Source: Sphingobium aromaticiconvertens
GTDB taxonomy: Bacteria; Pseudomonadota; Alphaproteobacteria; Sphingomonadales; Sphingomonadaceae
NCBI RefSeq assembly: GCF_037154075.1
Contig: NZ_JBANRJ010000002.1
Span: 1-64,000 of the forward strand
Length of the DNA: 64,000 nt
Direction of reading: 5' to 3'
Shown here: positions 25,556 through 35,565 of the stretch, one piece after another
How the letters are laid out: every line of letters starts with the position of its first letter
Position numbering within the stretch: position 1 is the stretch's first letter
Notes under the pieces: model-generated
What the model saw: the letters and a program-made list of their open reading frames with translations, nothing else
Told to the model about the DNA's origin: nothing
Databases searched by the model: none
Position numbers and translations under genes: made by a program

Positions 25556-26349
25556 CCAACACGCCCTCTTTGACCAAGCGCTTCTCGGAAGCCCTGCGAG
25601 ACGCCTATGCGGGCGCGCCCATACCGCCGATCCGCGACGCGTTGCCGGACGCAACGATCGACGACGCTTATGCGATTCAGGAGGCAAACACCGCGTTCTG
25701 GCAAGCCGCAGGGCGCATGCCGGTGGGCGCCAAGGTCGGGCTCACTGCCAAGGCGGTCCAGACTCAGCTCGGCGTCGATCAGCCAGATTTCGGCACGCTA
25801 TTCGCGGACATGGCAGTCCCCGACGGCGAAACCATCGCGGCGGGTCGCCTTCTGCAGCCCAAGGTGGAAGCGGAGATCGCGTTCGTCTTGTCGAGGTCGC
25901 CCGATCCGCAACGCCTGACGACGGCCGAGTTGCTCGATTGCGTGGCCTATGCGCTTCCCGCGCTCGAGATCGTCGACAGCCGCATCGCGGATTGGAACAT
26001 CCGGATCGTTGATACCGTCGCTGACAATGCGTCCTCAGGACTTTTTGTGCTCGGCACTTCGCCGGTCGCGTTGGCGGCCATCGATCTGCGCCTGTGCGGA
26101 ATGGTTCTCGAACGCAATGGCGAACCCGTTTCGTTCGGGGCTGGCGCAGCGTGCCTTGGCAACCCATTGCACGCCCTGGGTTGGCTCGCCGCCAAAATGG
26201 CCGAGGTGGGGCGCCCGCTCGTCGCTGGCGACGTCATCCTCGCCGGGGCGCTCGGACCGATGGTCCCGGCGGTTCCCGGCGATCATTTCGAGGCGCGGAT
26301 CGAGGGTCTGGGCAGTGTCCGCGTGACGTTTGGGAGAGAGCGGGCGTGA
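25546..26349 (+). CDS. dmpE: 2-oxopent-4-enoate hydratase
   Basis: This 267-residue member of the hydratase/decarboxylase branch of the fumarylacetoacetase superfamily adds water to 2-hydroxypenta-2,4-dienoate to give 4-hydroxy-2-oxovalerate. Features are [33 protein letters not shown], the metal-binding [13 protein letters not shown] and [10 protein letters not shown] with DNASSG. It overlaps the previous gene, and the next start (GTG) overlaps its stop. Its position before the aldehyde dehydrogenase and aldolase genes matches the dmp/xyl order. Confidence 0.9.
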   Translation: MAMTNTPSLTKRFSEALRDAYAGAPIPPIRDALPDATIDDAYAIQEANTAFWQAAGRMPVGAKVGLTAKAVQTQLGVDQPDFGTLFADMAVPDGETIAAGRLLQPKVEAEIAFVLSRSPDPQRLTTAELLDCVAYALPALEIVDSRIADWNIRIVDTVADNASSGLFVLGTSPVALAAIDLRLCGMVLERNGEPVSFGAGAACLGNPLHALGWLAAKMAEVGRPLVAGDVILAGALGPMVPAVPGDHFEARIEGLGSVRVTFGRERA

Positions 26350-27284
26350 AGACAAAGGTAGCCATTATCGGCTCGGGGAATATCGGAACCGACCTGATGA
26401 TCAAAATCATGAGGCTTTCAGAAATTCTTGAGATGGGCGCATTCGTCGGAATTGACGCGCTATCGGATGGCCTTCAGCGCGCTGCGCGGCTCGGCGTGCC
26501 GACCACGGCGGGCGGCATCGACGGGCTTCTGGCCATGCCCGAATTCGCCGAGATCGGCATCGTTTTCGATGCGACCTCGGCGGGCGCGCATAGCCGACAT
26601 AGCGAACTGCTGCTTGCCCATGGCAAACGCGTCATCGACCTCACTCCGGCCGCGATCGGTCCCTACACGATCCCGCCGGTCAACGGGGACGCCAACCTCG
26701 ACGCGCCGAACGTCAACATGGTAACTTGCGGCGGCCAGGCGACCATCCCGATCGTAGCCGCGATCAGTCGCGTCGCCCACGTCCGCTATGGAGAGATCGT
26801 GGCGTCGATCGCGTCGAAGAGCGCTGGCCCCGGGACCCGCGCCAACATCGACGAGTTCACCGAAACAACCAGCCAAGCGATTGAGCAGGTAGGCGGAGCC
26901 GACCGCGGCAAGGCCATCATCATCCTCAATCCGGCCGAGCCGCCGCCGATCATGCGTGACACGGTCTACTGCCTCTGCGACGAGGCTGACCAAGCTGATA
27001 TCGAAGCGTCCGTGATCGAGATGGTCGAGCAGGTTCAAGCCTATGTGCCTGGCTACCGTCTTAAGCAGGCCATCCTGTTCGAGCACATCGGCTCGAACAG
27101 GCCGTTGCGTATCCCGGAGATGGACGGCGAATTCACGGGTCTGAAGGTGACCGTCTTCCTGGAGGTCGAAGGCGCAGCACACTATCTTCCCGCCTATGCC
27201 GGCAACCTCGACATTATGACGTCGGCCGCGCTCCGCACGGCCGAGAAGATTGCCGCGCGTGTTGCCAATCAGCTCCCGGCGTGA
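26346..27284 (+). CDS. dmpF: Acetaldehyde dehydrogenase (acetylating)
   Basis: This 312-residue protein oxidises acetaldehyde with NAD+ and CoA to acetyl-CoA and normally forms a channelling complex with the aldolase encoded next. It has the Rossmann motif [18 protein letters not shown], the catalytic Cys in [14 protein letters not shown] near 128, and [20 protein letters not shown]. The start is the GTG at 26346, which overlaps the hydratase stop; the longer frame upstream would lie inside the hydratase gene. Length is normal for the family. Confidence 0.93.
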   Translation: MKTKVAIIGSGNIGTDLMIKIMRLSEILEMGAFVGIDALSDGLQRAARLGVPTTAGGIDGLLAMPEFAEIGIVFDATSAGAHSRHSELLLAHGKRVIDLTPAAIGPYTIPPVNGDANLDAPNVNMVTCGGQATIPIVAAISRVAHVRYGEIVASIASKSAGPGTRANIDEFTETTSQAIEQVGGADRGKAIIILNPAEPPPIMRDTVYCLCDEADQADIEASVIEMVEQVQAYVPGYRLKQAILFEHIGSNRPLRIPEMDGEFTGLKVTVFLEVEGAAHYLPAYAGNLDIMTSAALRTAEKIAARVANQLPA

Positions 27285-27298
27285 AGAAGGAATCGACG

Positions 27299-28339
27299 AT
27301 GACGTTCGACCCTAAATCCCACAAGCTGTACATTCAGGATGTCACGCTTCGCGATGGCATGCACGCCATCCGTCACCAATACGGTCTCGACCAGGTCCGC
27401 GCGATCGCCAAGGCGTTGGACGCCGCGAAGGTTGACGCGATAGAGGTCGCGCACGGCGACGGTCTCTCCGGATCTTCGTTCAACTATGGCTTCGGACGCA
27501 ATACGGACTGGGACTGGATCGCGGCGGTTGCCGAAGTCCTCGACCACAGTGTGCTGACGACCCTGCTGATACCCGGTATCGGGACTATCCACGATCTCAA
27601 GCACGCCTTCGAGCTCGGCGTCCGGTCGGTGCGGGTTGCGACGCACTGCACAGAAGCCGACGTCGCCAAGCAGCACATCGAACATGCTCGGGGCCTAGGG
27701 ATGGATGTGTCAGGTTTCCTGATGATGAGCCACATGTCGGAACCCGATGCGCTTGCCGCACAGGCCAAGCTGATGGAAGGTTACGGAGCACATTGCGTCT
27801 ACGTGACCGATAGTGGCGGCGCGATGACGATGGACCAATATGCAGCGCGGCTCCAAGCCTATGATCGTGTGCTCAAGCCGGAGACGCAGAGAGGCGTTCA
27901 TGCCCATCACAACCTGTCGCTTGGCGTGGCAAACTCCATCGTCGCCGTGCAAAACGGCGCGGTGCGCGTCGATGCGAGCCTGGCTGGCATGGGTGCCGGA
28001 GCTGGCAACGCGCCTCTGGAAGTGTTCATCGCGGCAGCTGACATTCATGGCTGGAGCCACGGAACGGACCTCTTCGCCCTTATGGATGCTGCTGAGGACC
28101 TCGTGCGACCTATCCAGGACAGACCGGTACGCGTCGATCGGGAGACTCTGAGCCTTGGTTACGCTGGTGTGTATTCCTCTTTCCTGCGCCACGCGGAGAA
28201 GGCAGCGGCGGATTATGGGCTAGATACCCGCGCCATCCTGCTCGAGCTTGGGCGCCGTCGAATGGTCGGCGGCCAGGAAGATATGATCGTCGATGTCGCC
28301 TTGGACATGGCCAAAAACCGGGAGGCAACAAATGCTTGA
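27299..28339 (+). CDS. dmpG: 4-hydroxy-2-oxovalerate aldolase
   Basis: This 346-residue DRE-TIM metallolyase splits 4-hydroxy-2-oxovalerate into pyruvate and acetaldehyde. It has the DRE-type motif [14 protein letters not shown] near 12-25, [17 protein letters not shown], and the metal-binding His pair in [15 protein letters not shown] near 200. The ATG at 27299 follows AAGGA and is preferred to an in-frame GTG at 27281. It pairs with the preceding acetaldehyde dehydrogenase. The next gene overlaps its 3' end by 8 bases. Confidence 0.93.
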   Translation: MTFDPKSHKLYIQDVTLRDGMHAIRHQYGLDQVRAIAKALDAAKVDAIEVAHGDGLSGSSFNYGFGRNTDWDWIAAVAEVLDHSVLTTLLIPGIGTIHDLKHAFELGVRSVRVATHCTEADVAKQHIEHARGLGMDVSGFLMMSHMSEPDALAAQAKLMEGYGAHCVYVTDSGGAMTMDQYAARLQAYDRVLKPETQRGVHAHHNLSLGVANSIVAVQNGAVRVDASLAGMGAGAGNAPLEVFIAAADIHGWSHGTDLFALMDAAEDLVRPIQDRPVRVDRETLSLGYAGVYSSFLRHAEKAAADYGLDTRAILLELGRRRMVGGQEDMIVDVALDMAKNREATNA

Positions 28340-29099
28340 CCTTAATGCAATCGCACAGCGCCTCGATGAGGCAGCAATGTCCGCCACGGCGATATCGCAG
28401 CTGGATACGCCGCTCACACTGGAGGACGCATATCAGGTTCAGGCGGCCTCGATTGCACTGCGCTACGGCCGCGGCGAGCGCCGCGTGGGCATCAAGATGG
28501 GCTTCACCAGCCGTGCAAAGATGGCGCAGATGGGCATCGATGAGATGATCTGGGGTCGTCTCACCGATGCGATGCTCATCGACGATGGCGGAACCATAGA
28601 TATCTCGCGCTACGTGCATCCGCGCGTCGAGCCGGAAATTGCCTTCATCCTTTCGGCGCCTCTCGCCGGTCGCGTGTCACCCGCTGCGGCGCTCGCGGCT
28701 GTCGGCGGCGTAGCGCCAGCGCTGGAGATCATCGATAGCCGGTACAAGAACTTCAAATTCTCGCTGACCGACGTCATCGCGGACAACAGCTCATCTTCCA
28801 GCTTTGTCGTGGGGCCATGGTCATCGCCGACCTCGGATATTTCCAATCTCGGCTTCGTCCTGGAGATTGACGGTGTTGCCAAGCAGATCGGATCCAGTGC
28901 GGCAATCCTCGGCCATCCGATACGCTCACTGGTGGCGGCGGCGAGGCTGGCCTTCGAGTCCGGCGAACCACTCCAGGCCGGCGACATTGTGATGGCCGGC
29001 GGCGCTACTGCCGCTGAGGCGCTCGCCGCTGGGCAGCATGTACGTCTGCGGGTGCAGCGCCTTGGGAGAGCGGAATTTCATATGGGATCCAGAACTTGA
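28332..29099 (+). CDS. dmpH: 4-oxalocrotonate (2-oxo-3-hexenedioate) decarboxylase
   Basis: This 255-residue protein is the decarboxylase partner of the hydratase: [19 protein letters not shown], the metal-binding [30 protein letters not shown] and [15 protein letters not shown]. It removes CO2 from 2-oxo-3-hexenedioate to give 2-hydroxypenta-2,4-dienoate. The start follows GGGAGG. The arrangement with the tautomerase further downstream completes the dehydrogenative branch of the meta pathway. Confidence 0.9.
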   Translation: MLDLNAIAQRLDEAAMSATAISQLDTPLTLEDAYQVQAASIALRYGRGERRVGIKMGFTSRAKMAQMGIDEMIWGRLTDAMLIDDGGTIDISRYVHPRVEPEIAFILSAPLAGRVSPAAALAAVGGVAPALEIIDSRYKNFKFSLTDVIADNSSSSSFVVGPWSSPTSDISNLGFVLEIDGVAKQIGSSAAILGHPIRSLVAAARLAFESGEPLQAGDIVMAGGATAAEALAAGQHVRLRVQRLGRAEFHMGSRT

Positions 29100-29152
29100 A
29101 CCGGCCGGCGTTTCTTGGGCATAATAGGAACGCATATGAGCTGGGAGTACAA

Positions 29153-29620
29153 GTGGCGGATAACGAACTCGACGATTTCATAGCAGACTTCGACCTCCCG
29201 GGGGCGCCTGGTCACCTGCTTCGGAGGAATCACCAACGCTCCTACGAAATCTTCAACCGCCATGTGGGCGATGACGTAACCCGCCAGCAGATCGCGCTCC
29301 TGATTGCGCTGGCCAAACTTCCCGGCGCCTCCCAGCGTGATCTCGTCGATGCCACAGGAATCGACAAGAGCACGCTTAAGGAAATGCTCGGACGAATGGT
29401 CGCTCGCAAGTGGGTAGAACGCCGACGTGATCCGAAGGATAGCCGAGCTTGGACTTTGAAATTGGCCGAGGAAGGCATGTCGCTACTGAAGGAGCGCATG
29501 GCGCAAGTCGTTACAGCGCAGGCTGAAATCCTTGCCCCGCTCGCACCCGAAGACCAAAGGAAGTTCCTCCGATATTTGCGGATATTGATCGGGTTCGATG
29601 GGCCAGACAGATCCCGATGA
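29153..29620 (+). CDS. MarR-family transcriptional regulator (2)
   Basis: This 155-residue protein has a MarR winged helix: LPGASQRDLVDATGIDKSTL, then LKEMLGRMVARKWVERRRDP and the wing DSRAWTLKLAEEG. The GTG at 29153 is preceded by a well-spaced GGGAG; a TTG 57 bases upstream is possible but has a poorer site. It is co-directional with, and probably co-transcribed with, the meta operon, between the decarboxylase and tautomerase genes, so it may autoregulate the whole unit. Confidence 0.82.
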   Translation: MADNELDDFIADFDLPGAPGHLLRRNHQRSYEIFNRHVGDDVTRQQIALLIALAKLPGASQRDLVDATGIDKSTLKEMLGRMVARKWVERRRDPKDSRAWTLKLAEEGMSLLKERMAQVVTAQAEILAPLAPEDQRKFLRYLRILIGFDGPDRSR

Positions 29621-29717
29621 TCCACGACACGCTCGAAACCGAGGACTTAGCGCCCCACGGAACAGGTGATGATTTTGCCCTAAGCCCGAAGAACTATTGG
29701 ACTTGAAAGGAAACAAC

Positions 29718-29909
29718 ATGCCGATCATTCACGCGGAGATAGTAGCAGGCCGTCCTTGGGAAAAAAGGCAGGAACTCATCGAACGGCTCACTGCGGCCGC
29801 AGTGGACTCGCTCGCTGTCGCACCTGAAAGCGTCCGCGTCATTGTTACGGAGGTCCAACCCCATCATTGGGCGATTGGCGGCAAACCCAAATCTCTGCCG
29901 ACTGCCTGA
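29718..29909 (+). CDS. dmpI: 4-oxalocrotonate tautomerase
   Basis: This 63-residue protein starts MPIIHAEIVAGRPWEKRQEL. Pro2 becomes the catalytic N-terminal proline after Met removal. Arg near 11 and 40 (SVRVIVTEV) and the aromatic residue in HHWAIGGKP match the tautomerase active site. It interconverts the 2-hydroxymuconate and 2-oxo-3-hexenedioate forms before decarboxylation. A strong site, GAAAGGAAAC, precedes the start. It is the last gene of the meta-cleavage operon. Confidence 0.9.
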   Translation: MPIIHAEIVAGRPWEKRQELIERLTAAAVDSLAVAPESVRVIVTEVQPHHWAIGGKPKSLPTA

Positions 29910-30072
29910 GATCTCCCAACAATGGTGGTGAGCCCCTGGACTTGATGGGGTGGACACCCCCCTTCAGCATGGATGTGCCGTAGTGGAGATGTTGAACACC
30001 ACTTTAGGCTTCTTCTCCGTCAGCGCCGTCGCCGCCCCCGTCATCGTCTGGCTCTAATCAACGCGTCCTGAG

Positions 30073-31143
30073 CTAACCCAGCTTTTCGCGCCACAAGGAC
30101 AATTTCTCCTGCGTCGCCTTGTCAGAGAAACTGAACAGTATGAGATCCTGCTCCGCCACCAATATGCGCTCCGACCAGGACGGCGTCACGACGATCTCCC
30201 CCGGATGCAGCGGAAAGTGCTGACCATCGATCAAGAGTGAGCCTTCGCCCTCGACGACGACATGGATCATCGCGTCCGTACTGCGCATGGGGCGGGTGCG
30301 GAACGCGGCGGGCACCAGACGGGCAAATGCTGATATGGTGGCCATCACCGGTCCGCCGTCGGTCGGGTTGGTAAACTCCATCAGATAGGCATCATGCGGA
30401 TGGGGGGCTTCGGAACGCCGGAGCACTTCAAGCGATTCGCGCCATTCGGCGAAGGGATAGATGAAAAGCGGGTTGGCCTGGCCCGCGACACGCCCCGAAC
30501 GCGCGGGGCGCAGGTTGCGGCCCCAGCGGTGGAGGGAATCGCCCGCCGGGCGTGTCGTCGGCACCGCGCCACGATCTTCCCTATGTTCGGCGAAGCTCGC
30601 ATCCAGTATTTGGACCAGAGGAATATCAAGCCCATCGAGCCAGATCATCGGATCGTCCGTCTCGTTACCATGATCGTGCCAGAGCATGGCAGGGGTCAGG
30701 ACGAGGTCATATTTGTGCATATAGGCGCGCTCGCCGTCCAGCGCGGTAAAGGCGCCTTCGCCGTCCATGATGAAGCGCAAGGCGTTCTGCGTGTGGCGAT
30801 GGGCCGGCGCGACTTCGCCCGGAAGGATAAGTTGAAGTCCCGCATAGAGCGTCTGGGTGATACGCGACTGACCGGGGAGCGCCGGGTTTTCCAGGATCAG
30901 AACACGGCGTTCGGCCTCTGCCGCCGTGATGAGTCCTCCCGCTTCCATGAGCAGTTCGCGGACCCGCGCAAACGACCAGGCTGCAGGCACAGCCTGCGTT
31001 AGGGGCGTGGTCGTCACCAGCCGGGCCAGCACCTTCCACAGGGGCGAAAGATGCTCGGGCTGGAGACGCTCGTAAAAGCCGTCGCGTACTGCTTCCAGAT
31101 TGGAGAGGGGGGCGTCGGACAAGGGGGCGGGGGAACCGGCCAT
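30073..31143 (-). CDS. Gentisate 1,2-dioxygenase
   Basis: This 356-residue bicupin uses Fe(II) to open gentisate to maleylpyruvate. The N-terminal cupin has HRHTQNALRFIMDGEG with His115 and His117, and WHDHGNETDDPMIWLDGLD with His156 and His158. The C-terminal cupin has DAMIHVVVEGEGSLLIDG without the full metal motif, as is usual. The start at 31143 follows AAGGAGACC. It lies 10 bases downstream of the Rieske oxygenase beta gene in one operon, which suggests that the oxygenase produces gentisate. Confidence 0.9.
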   Translation of the reverse strand: MAGSPAPLSDAPLSNLEAVRDGFYERLQPEHLSPLWKVLARLVTTTPLTQAVPAAWSFARVRELLMEAGGLITAAEAERRVLILENPALPGQSRITQTLYAGLQLILPGEVAPAHRHTQNALRFIMDGEGAFTALDGERAYMHKYDLVLTPAMLWHDHGNETDDPMIWLDGLDIPLVQILDASFAEHREDRGAVPTTRPAGDSLHRWGRNLRPARSGRVAGQANPLFIYPFAEWRESLEVLRRSEAPHPHDAYLMEFTNPTDGGPVMATISAFARLVPAAFRTRPMRSTDAMIHVVVEGEGSLLIDGQHFPLHPGEIVVTPSWSERILVAEQDLILFSFSDKATQEKLSLWREKLG

Positions 31144-31153
31144 GGCGGTCTCC

Positions 31154-31654
31154 TTAAATCGGGTAGATGATCGAGTTGGGAATGAGTTCGCTGTCGAAGA
31201 CACAGGTCTTGGCGGCGAATTTCAAACCCTGTGGCGTCTGCACGATCCGATCGACGTAGCGGCCCGCATTGAACAATTCGCTCGGCAGGTCGCGCTTGGT
31301 GCGGATCACCAGATAATTGGCTTCCGAGGCAATCTCTTCCCGGTCATTCATCGTGACAAGGGCAGGGCCGACGATATGGCGCTGATAATACGGCGCGTGG
31401 AACAGCGTACTCTGGATGCCGTAGACCCGATCCATCAGTGCCCCGCGACTCTGGAGATCCATGATCGAAAGCGGCAGGTTCTGATCGTAGTTTTCCCGCG
31501 CGACCACGCGATACCGGCAATCTTCCGTAAAGAAGGATGGCCAGCCGTCGAAATCGCCGCTGTCCAGACATGCGGCATAGCGGGCGTGCAGATCCATGAC
31601 GTCGAGACGGATTTGGGCGTCCACGATCATGTCTTGGCTTTCAACAACAGCCAT
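31154..31654 (-). CDS. Ring-hydroxylating oxygenase beta (small) subunit
   Basis: This 166-residue SnoaL/NTF2-fold protein has the beta-subunit pattern LDVMDLHARYAACLDSGDFD, FFTEDCRYRVVARENYD and AGRYVDRIVQTPQG. It stabilises the alpha subunit hexamer. The gene follows the alpha subunit directly and precedes gentisate dioxygenase. The combination resembles salicylate 5-hydroxylase and related systems that make gentisate from salicylate, but the substrate is inferred from neighbours only. Confidence 0.87.
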   Translation of the reverse strand: MAVVESQDMIVDAQIRLDVMDLHARYAACLDSGDFDGWPSFFTEDCRYRVVARENYDQNLPLSIMDLQSRGALMDRVYGIQSTLFHAPYYQRHIVGPALVTMNDREEIASEANYLVIRTKRDLPSELFNAGRYVDRIVQTPQGLKFAAKTCVFDSELIPNSIIYPI

Positions 31655-32908
31655 CTAGACCTCCATAACCTTGCGCCAGTAGCGGTACATGCCGCGGATG
31701 AGCGTTTCGGTGACCATGTGGTCGGTATTGCCGATCTCGGTCCCACCCAGTTCGCACATCGTCGAAAAGGCATGGTCCTGTTCGAACCCTTCCTGGCTGA
31801 ATTCTATGACTTCGCCATCGTCGGCGGAGACGAAGCCCGCCGGACCGAAGAGATTGGCCTGCCGCATCCGGCGTTCGGTCATTTCCGGCGTGTCGTCCTC
31901 GAAGCCGAAATGGGTCCAGACGAAATCGAATTTGTCGGGGCCGACCGGGATGATCTGCCGCGTTGAGAGCGAATTGACCTGCTGTTGCAGGATGACGCTG
32001 GGAAACAGGGTCGTCATGCACACGGTGGGGCCGCCCCACCAGGGTTCCGGCACGATGTCGAGCATGCGCATGTCATGCAACTGCATCCGCTCGCGATAAC
32101 TGGCGGTCTGTGCGGCGACCTCGGAATCCACCGTCTCGTTCCGTTTGGAAACCATGCAGGCATGGCGGCCATGCGAATCCATCACCAGTTCGGATTTATT
32201 GTCGGCGCGCCACAGGCCAAAGGTTACGAACCAGGTATGGAGAAGGCCGGGATGATAGGGATCCTTGATATTCTCCATCATCAGCTTCCAGTTCCCCGGA
32301 ATGCGCTGACGGGAATAGCCGTGGAGGACCAGCTTGCGCCCGTCGAACGTGCGATCGACATAGCCCATTACGTCGGCGCCCAGATAATCCTCGAACGATT
32401 CCACATCGGGGTCGAAGGACGCGAAGACGAGGCCGTTATGCGTCGCGACTTTCAACCGGTTCAGGCCGTGCTCTTCAAGCGAGAAGTCTTCGGCCATCCC
32501 GCCCTTGCCCTTCACGCCGCGTTGAAACGGCACGCCGAGCAACTTGCCGTCATGGCTGTAGTTCCACTGATGATAGGGGCAGACCAGCGTCTTGACCTTG
32601 CCGGACCGCTCCTGACAGAATCGCATGGCGCGGTGGGCGCAGCGGTTTTCCAGGACATTGATCTCGCCACGGCGATTGCGGATCATGATGACGGAGCGTT
32701 CACCGATCGCAGTGCGCTTGAAAGAGCCGGCGTCCGGAACCTCTATTTCCAGACCGACATAACTCCAGTGGGGTCCGTAGAAGATGCGCTCCAGTTCCCG
32801 GGCATAGATGTCGCCATCGGTATAGACCGGCGACGGCACACGGCTGGAGCCCGGTCCGGACCATATGTCCTGCCCATCCAACGGAGGGCGCGTCACGACA
32901 TCATCCAT
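31655..32908 (-). CDS. Rieske ring-hydroxylating oxygenase alpha (large) subunit
   Basis: This 417-residue protein has the Rieske 2Fe-2S ligands Cys90 and His92 (ENRCAHRAM) and Cys110 and His113 (LVCPYHQWNYS). The catalytic mononuclear iron site lies in MMENIKDPYHPGLLH, with Asp216, His219 and His224. It hydroxylates an aromatic acid, probably salicylate to gentisate judged by its operon. Ferredoxin and reductase genes are not in this operon; a 2Fe-2S ferredoxin lies far away at 58857. The start at 32908 follows GAGG. It is divergent from an IclR gene. Confidence 0.9.
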   Translation of the reverse strand: MDDVVTRPPLDGQDIWSGPGSSRVPSPVYTDGDIYARELERIFYGPHWSYVGLEIEVPDAGSFKRTAIGERSVIMIRNRRGEINVLENRCAHRAMRFCQERSGKVKTLVCPYHQWNYSHDGKLLGVPFQRGVKGKGGMAEDFSLEEHGLNRLKVATHNGLVFASFDPDVESFEDYLGADVMGYVDRTFDGRKLVLHGYSRQRIPGNWKLMMENIKDPYHPGLLHTWFVTFGLWRADNKSELVMDSHGRHACMVSKRNETVDSEVAAQTASYRERMQLHDMRMLDIVPEPWWGGPTVCMTTLFPSVILQQQVNSLSTRQIIPVGPDKFDFVWTHFGFEDDTPEMTERRMRQANLFGPAGFVSADDGEVIEFSQEGFEQDHAFSTMCELGGTEIGNTDHMVTETLIRGMYRYWRKVMEV

Positions 32909-33000
32909 AATTGCCTCGTCAAGATTGGCTATTGCGCCAGGCCACCTCTCCGACGTATATGAACCATTAGTAAATCGATTGGCAAGTGGCAAACGACAAG

Positions 33001-33759
33001 ATGACGGACAGTCGGCAAGAAGAACCCCTCGCAAGGCGCGGAATCCAGTCGCTCGAAATCGGGCTGGGTGTTCTTCAGGCTATTGCGCGCGGGTCGGGTC
33101 CGATGACCTTGAAAGAGGTTGCTACGGCAGCTGCGCTGCCGGCCAGCAATTGCCACCGCTATCTGGCGAGCCTCGCGCGATCGGGCTTCGTCGTCCAGAA
33201 TGAGCGGACAAGCCGATACGATCTTGGTCCTGCACTGTTGCAGGCCGGCCTTGCCGCACTGGCTCGGGTCGATGCGATCGGCATCGCGACGGAAGCGCTG
33301 GAGCAGCTTGTCGATGAAACCGGACATACCGGCATGGTCGTGATCTGGGCGGAGGCCGGCCCCACGATCGTGCGATGGATACAGGGACGCCATGCCGTGC
33401 GCACCACGCTCGCGCCCGGTGCCACTCTGCCACTGCTGACGACGGCGACAGGACAGATGTTCCTGGCATACCTGCCGACGCGGCAGACCGTCGGTCTTGC
33501 GGCAGATGCTTCGCCTGACGAGGTAGCCGCGCTTCGGGAGCGCGCCCGGGCATCCGGCTGGGCACAGGTGTCGGGCGATCACATTCCGGGATTGGCAGCC
33601 GTCGCGGCGCCGGTGCTGGACTCATTCGGTGAGGCCGCAGCGGTGCTGACCCTGGTCAGCGCTGGAGAGCCGGTCTCGCAAGCGGGCCAGGATGCCCTGC
33701 GCGGTTACGCCGCCGGCGCATCCGCGCGCCTGGGCTGGGTAGTCCAGGCGAAAGACTAA
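33001..33759 (+). CDS. IclR-family transcriptional regulator (gentisate cluster)
   Basis: This protein of about 252 residues has a winged helix (TLKEVATAAALPASNCHRYL) and an IclR effector domain (VDETGHTGMVVIWAEAGPTI, ATGQMFLAYLPT). Its start may be ATG at 33001 or GTG at 32986; neither has a strong site. It is divergent from the oxygenase operon and 12 bases upstream of the fumarylpyruvate hydrolase gene, so it probably controls both directions. It is not a close copy of the IclR at 15131. Confidence 0.86.
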   Translation: MTDSRQEEPLARRGIQSLEIGLGVLQAIARGSGPMTLKEVATAAALPASNCHRYLASLARSGFVVQNERTSRYDLGPALLQAGLAALARVDAIGIATEALEQLVDETGHTGMVVIWAEAGPTIVRWIQGRHAVRTTLAPGATLPLLTTATGQMFLAYLPTRQTVGLAADASPDEVAALRERARASGWAQVSGDHIPGLAAVAAPVLDSFGEAAAVLTLVSAGEPVSQAGQDALRGYAAGASARLGWVVQAKD

Positions 33760-33771
33760 GTTGAAAGGATA

Positions 33772-34482
33772 ATGATGACTGCCATATTTACACTGCCGCC
33801 TCACCCGCTGGCGCTCATCGAGGGTAGTGACGAACGATTTCCCGTCGGGCGTATTTTCTGCGTCGGTCGCAACTACGCCGCACATGCCCGTGAAATGGGC
33901 AAGGACCCCGATCGCGATCCGCCCTTCTTCTTCACCAAGTTCGCCAACGCGATTGTCCCTGGCGACAGCACGGTTCCCTATCCGCCGGAAACCGCTAACT
34001 ATCATTATGAAGCCGAACTGGTCATCGCCATCGGGCAGGAAGGTGCTGCTGTCGCGACCGAAGACGCGCTCGATCTCGTGTTCGGCTATGCGGTCGGGCT
34101 GGATATGACCCGCCGCGATATCCAGCTCGATGCCCGGGAAAAGGGGCGTCCCTGGGACCTGGGCAAGAATTTCGCCTGGTCTGCACCCATCGCCGCGATC
34201 CGCACTGTGCAGGACGGCGGACATATCACCTCGGGGCCGATCCGATTGACCGTGAATGGCGAGGTGAAGCAGGAAGCCGACATCGCCGATCTCATCTGGG
34301 ACTGCCAGGAAACGATCGCCTATCTCAGCCGGTTCGAGCGGCTGTTGCCCGGCGACCTTATCTATACCGGTACGCCCGCTGGCGTCGGGCCGGTGCAGCC
34401 GGGCGATGTCATGGAGGTCACCATCGCGGGCCTGGCGCCGCTCAAGGTAACGGTCGGCCCCCGCGAAGCCGCCTTTGCATGA
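33772..34482 (+). CDS. Fumarylpyruvate hydrolase (fumarylacetoacetase family)
   Basis: This 236-residue protein has the family core GRIFCVGRNYAAHAREMGKD near 27-46, ANYHYEAELVIAIGQEG with the metal Glu pair, YAVGLDMTRRDIQ, KGRPWDLGKNF and DLIYTGTPAGVGPV. It hydrolyses fumarylpyruvate to fumarate and pyruvate in the gentisate pathway. Two tandem ATGs (33772, 33775) follow GAAAGG. The isomerase gene overlaps its stop as ATGA, so the two last steps of gentisate breakdown are coupled. A homologue is at 57576. Confidence 0.9.
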   Translation: MMTAIFTLPPHPLALIEGSDERFPVGRIFCVGRNYAAHAREMGKDPDRDPPFFFTKFANAIVPGDSTVPYPPETANYHYEAELVIAIGQEGAAVATEDALDLVFGYAVGLDMTRRDIQLDAREKGRPWDLGKNFAWSAPIAAIRTVQDGGHITSGPIRLTVNGEVKQEADIADLIWDCQETIAYLSRFERLLPGDLIYTGTPAGVGPVQPGDVMEVTIAGLAPLKVTVGPREAAFA

Positions 34483-35111
34483 TTCTGCTCCACGATTTCC
34501 TGCTGTCCTCGGCCAGCTACCGGGTGCGCATAGCGCTCAACCTCAAGGGGTTGGATTATGAGTCCCGCAGCTATCGGCTGCGGGGCGGGGAGCAGCGGGC
34601 GCCGGACTATCTCGGCCTCAACCCGGCTGGGCTGGTGCCCACGCTGCAAATCGACGGGCACATCCTGACGCAGAGCCTGGCGATCATCGACTATCTCGAC
34701 GCGCGCTTTCCCGAACCGCGCCTGATCCCAGGCGATCCTGCCGAACGCGCCCGGATAATGTCGCTGGCGCTCACGATCGCCTGCGACATTCATCCGCTCA
34801 ACAATCTGCGGGTGCTGGGATATCTTGAAGGCGATCTGCAACAGGATGAGGACGCCGTTCAGCGTTGGTATCGCCATTGGGTCGCCCTGGGCTTCGAGAC
34901 CATCGAAGCTATGCTCAACGCCCGACCGGACACGCTGTTTGCGGCTGGCGATACGCCCGGCCTCGTCGAAATCTGCCTGGTGCCGCAGTTATATAACGCG
35001 CGTCGCTACAAGGTGCCGCTCGATCCCTATCCGCGCCTGACCGCACTGGCCGATAGAGCGGCGGCCCTGCCTGCCTTTGCGCAGGCGGCGGCGGGGATGC
35101 CGGACGTCTGA
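34479..35111 (+). CDS. Maleylpyruvate isomerase (zeta-class GST)
   Basis: This 210-residue glutathione transferase-like protein has the zeta-class motif SSASYRVRIALNLKGLDYE at the N-terminus, NPAGLVPTLQIDG and LTQSLAIIDYLDARFP in the thioredoxin domain, and the IACDIHPLNNLRVL helix. It isomerises maleylpyruvate to fumarylpyruvate with glutathione, between the dioxygenase and hydrolase steps encoded here. The equivalent maleylacetoacetate isomerase is hard to tell apart, but the gentisate dioxygenase in the cluster favours maleylpyruvate. Confidence 0.88.
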   Translation: MILLHDFLLSSASYRVRIALNLKGLDYESRSYRLRGGEQRAPDYLGLNPAGLVPTLQIDGHILTQSLAIIDYLDARFPEPRLIPGDPAERARIMSLALTIACDIHPLNNLRVLGYLEGDLQQDEDAVQRWYRHWVALGFETIEAMLNARPDTLFAAGDTPGLVEICLVPQLYNARRYKVPLDPYPRLTALADRAAALPAFAQAAAGMPDV

Positions 35112-35213
35112 CCGGGGAGTGACGCCGACATGAACCCTTTAACAGGGCCACCGTCATCCGAGCGACATTCAATAGCCGCTGCGCAATGCCGGTTATGGCG
35201 CGGCGATCCGTCT

Positions 35214-35391
35214 GCAACTCTTTTTGTTCGAACGCCGCGAGGAAGCCTGGCGGGACGTGTTCGATTACATCGGGATGTTCGACAACCCAGTCCGAAAGCA
35301 GGTCAGAAACGGGATGCTGTCGCCCGCCGAGTTCGAACAGCAGCGGGTTTGAAGGCGGAAGGCGTCTAGAAAACCAGGGGCTACTCAGAGC
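35214..35391 (+). pseudogene. IS3-family transposase OrfB tail, remnant
   Basis: The frame FERREEAWRDVFDYIGMFDN continues to GMLSPAEFEQQ and a stop near 35350, matching the C-terminus of IS3-type integrases. The sequence GGGGCTACTCA near 35381-35391 looks like the element's terminal repeat. Everything upstream of the tail is gone. The remnant is a scar between the gentisate cluster and the transposon block. Confidence 0.7.
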
Positions 35392-35565
35392 GCCCCCCGA
35401 TCCGATCGACGGCTTGTGCAACGCCAGCCTTGGCGGCGTCGGCATCACCCGCATCAGCCTTGGGTCCGTCCCCGCAAAGGGGCGGAATGCGACATAGGAA
35501 TTCTGGCAAGGTATTGAGTTGCTGATAAATTCCCTCATTTTCATTCCCCCATTTACGGCCTGGTT

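Noticed and set aside
29910..30072. Possible insertion-sequence end between the tautomerase and gentisate dioxygenase genes
   Set aside because: A small GGGGTG-GA-CACCCC hairpin is present, but no transposase piece or matching partner repeat could be identified.
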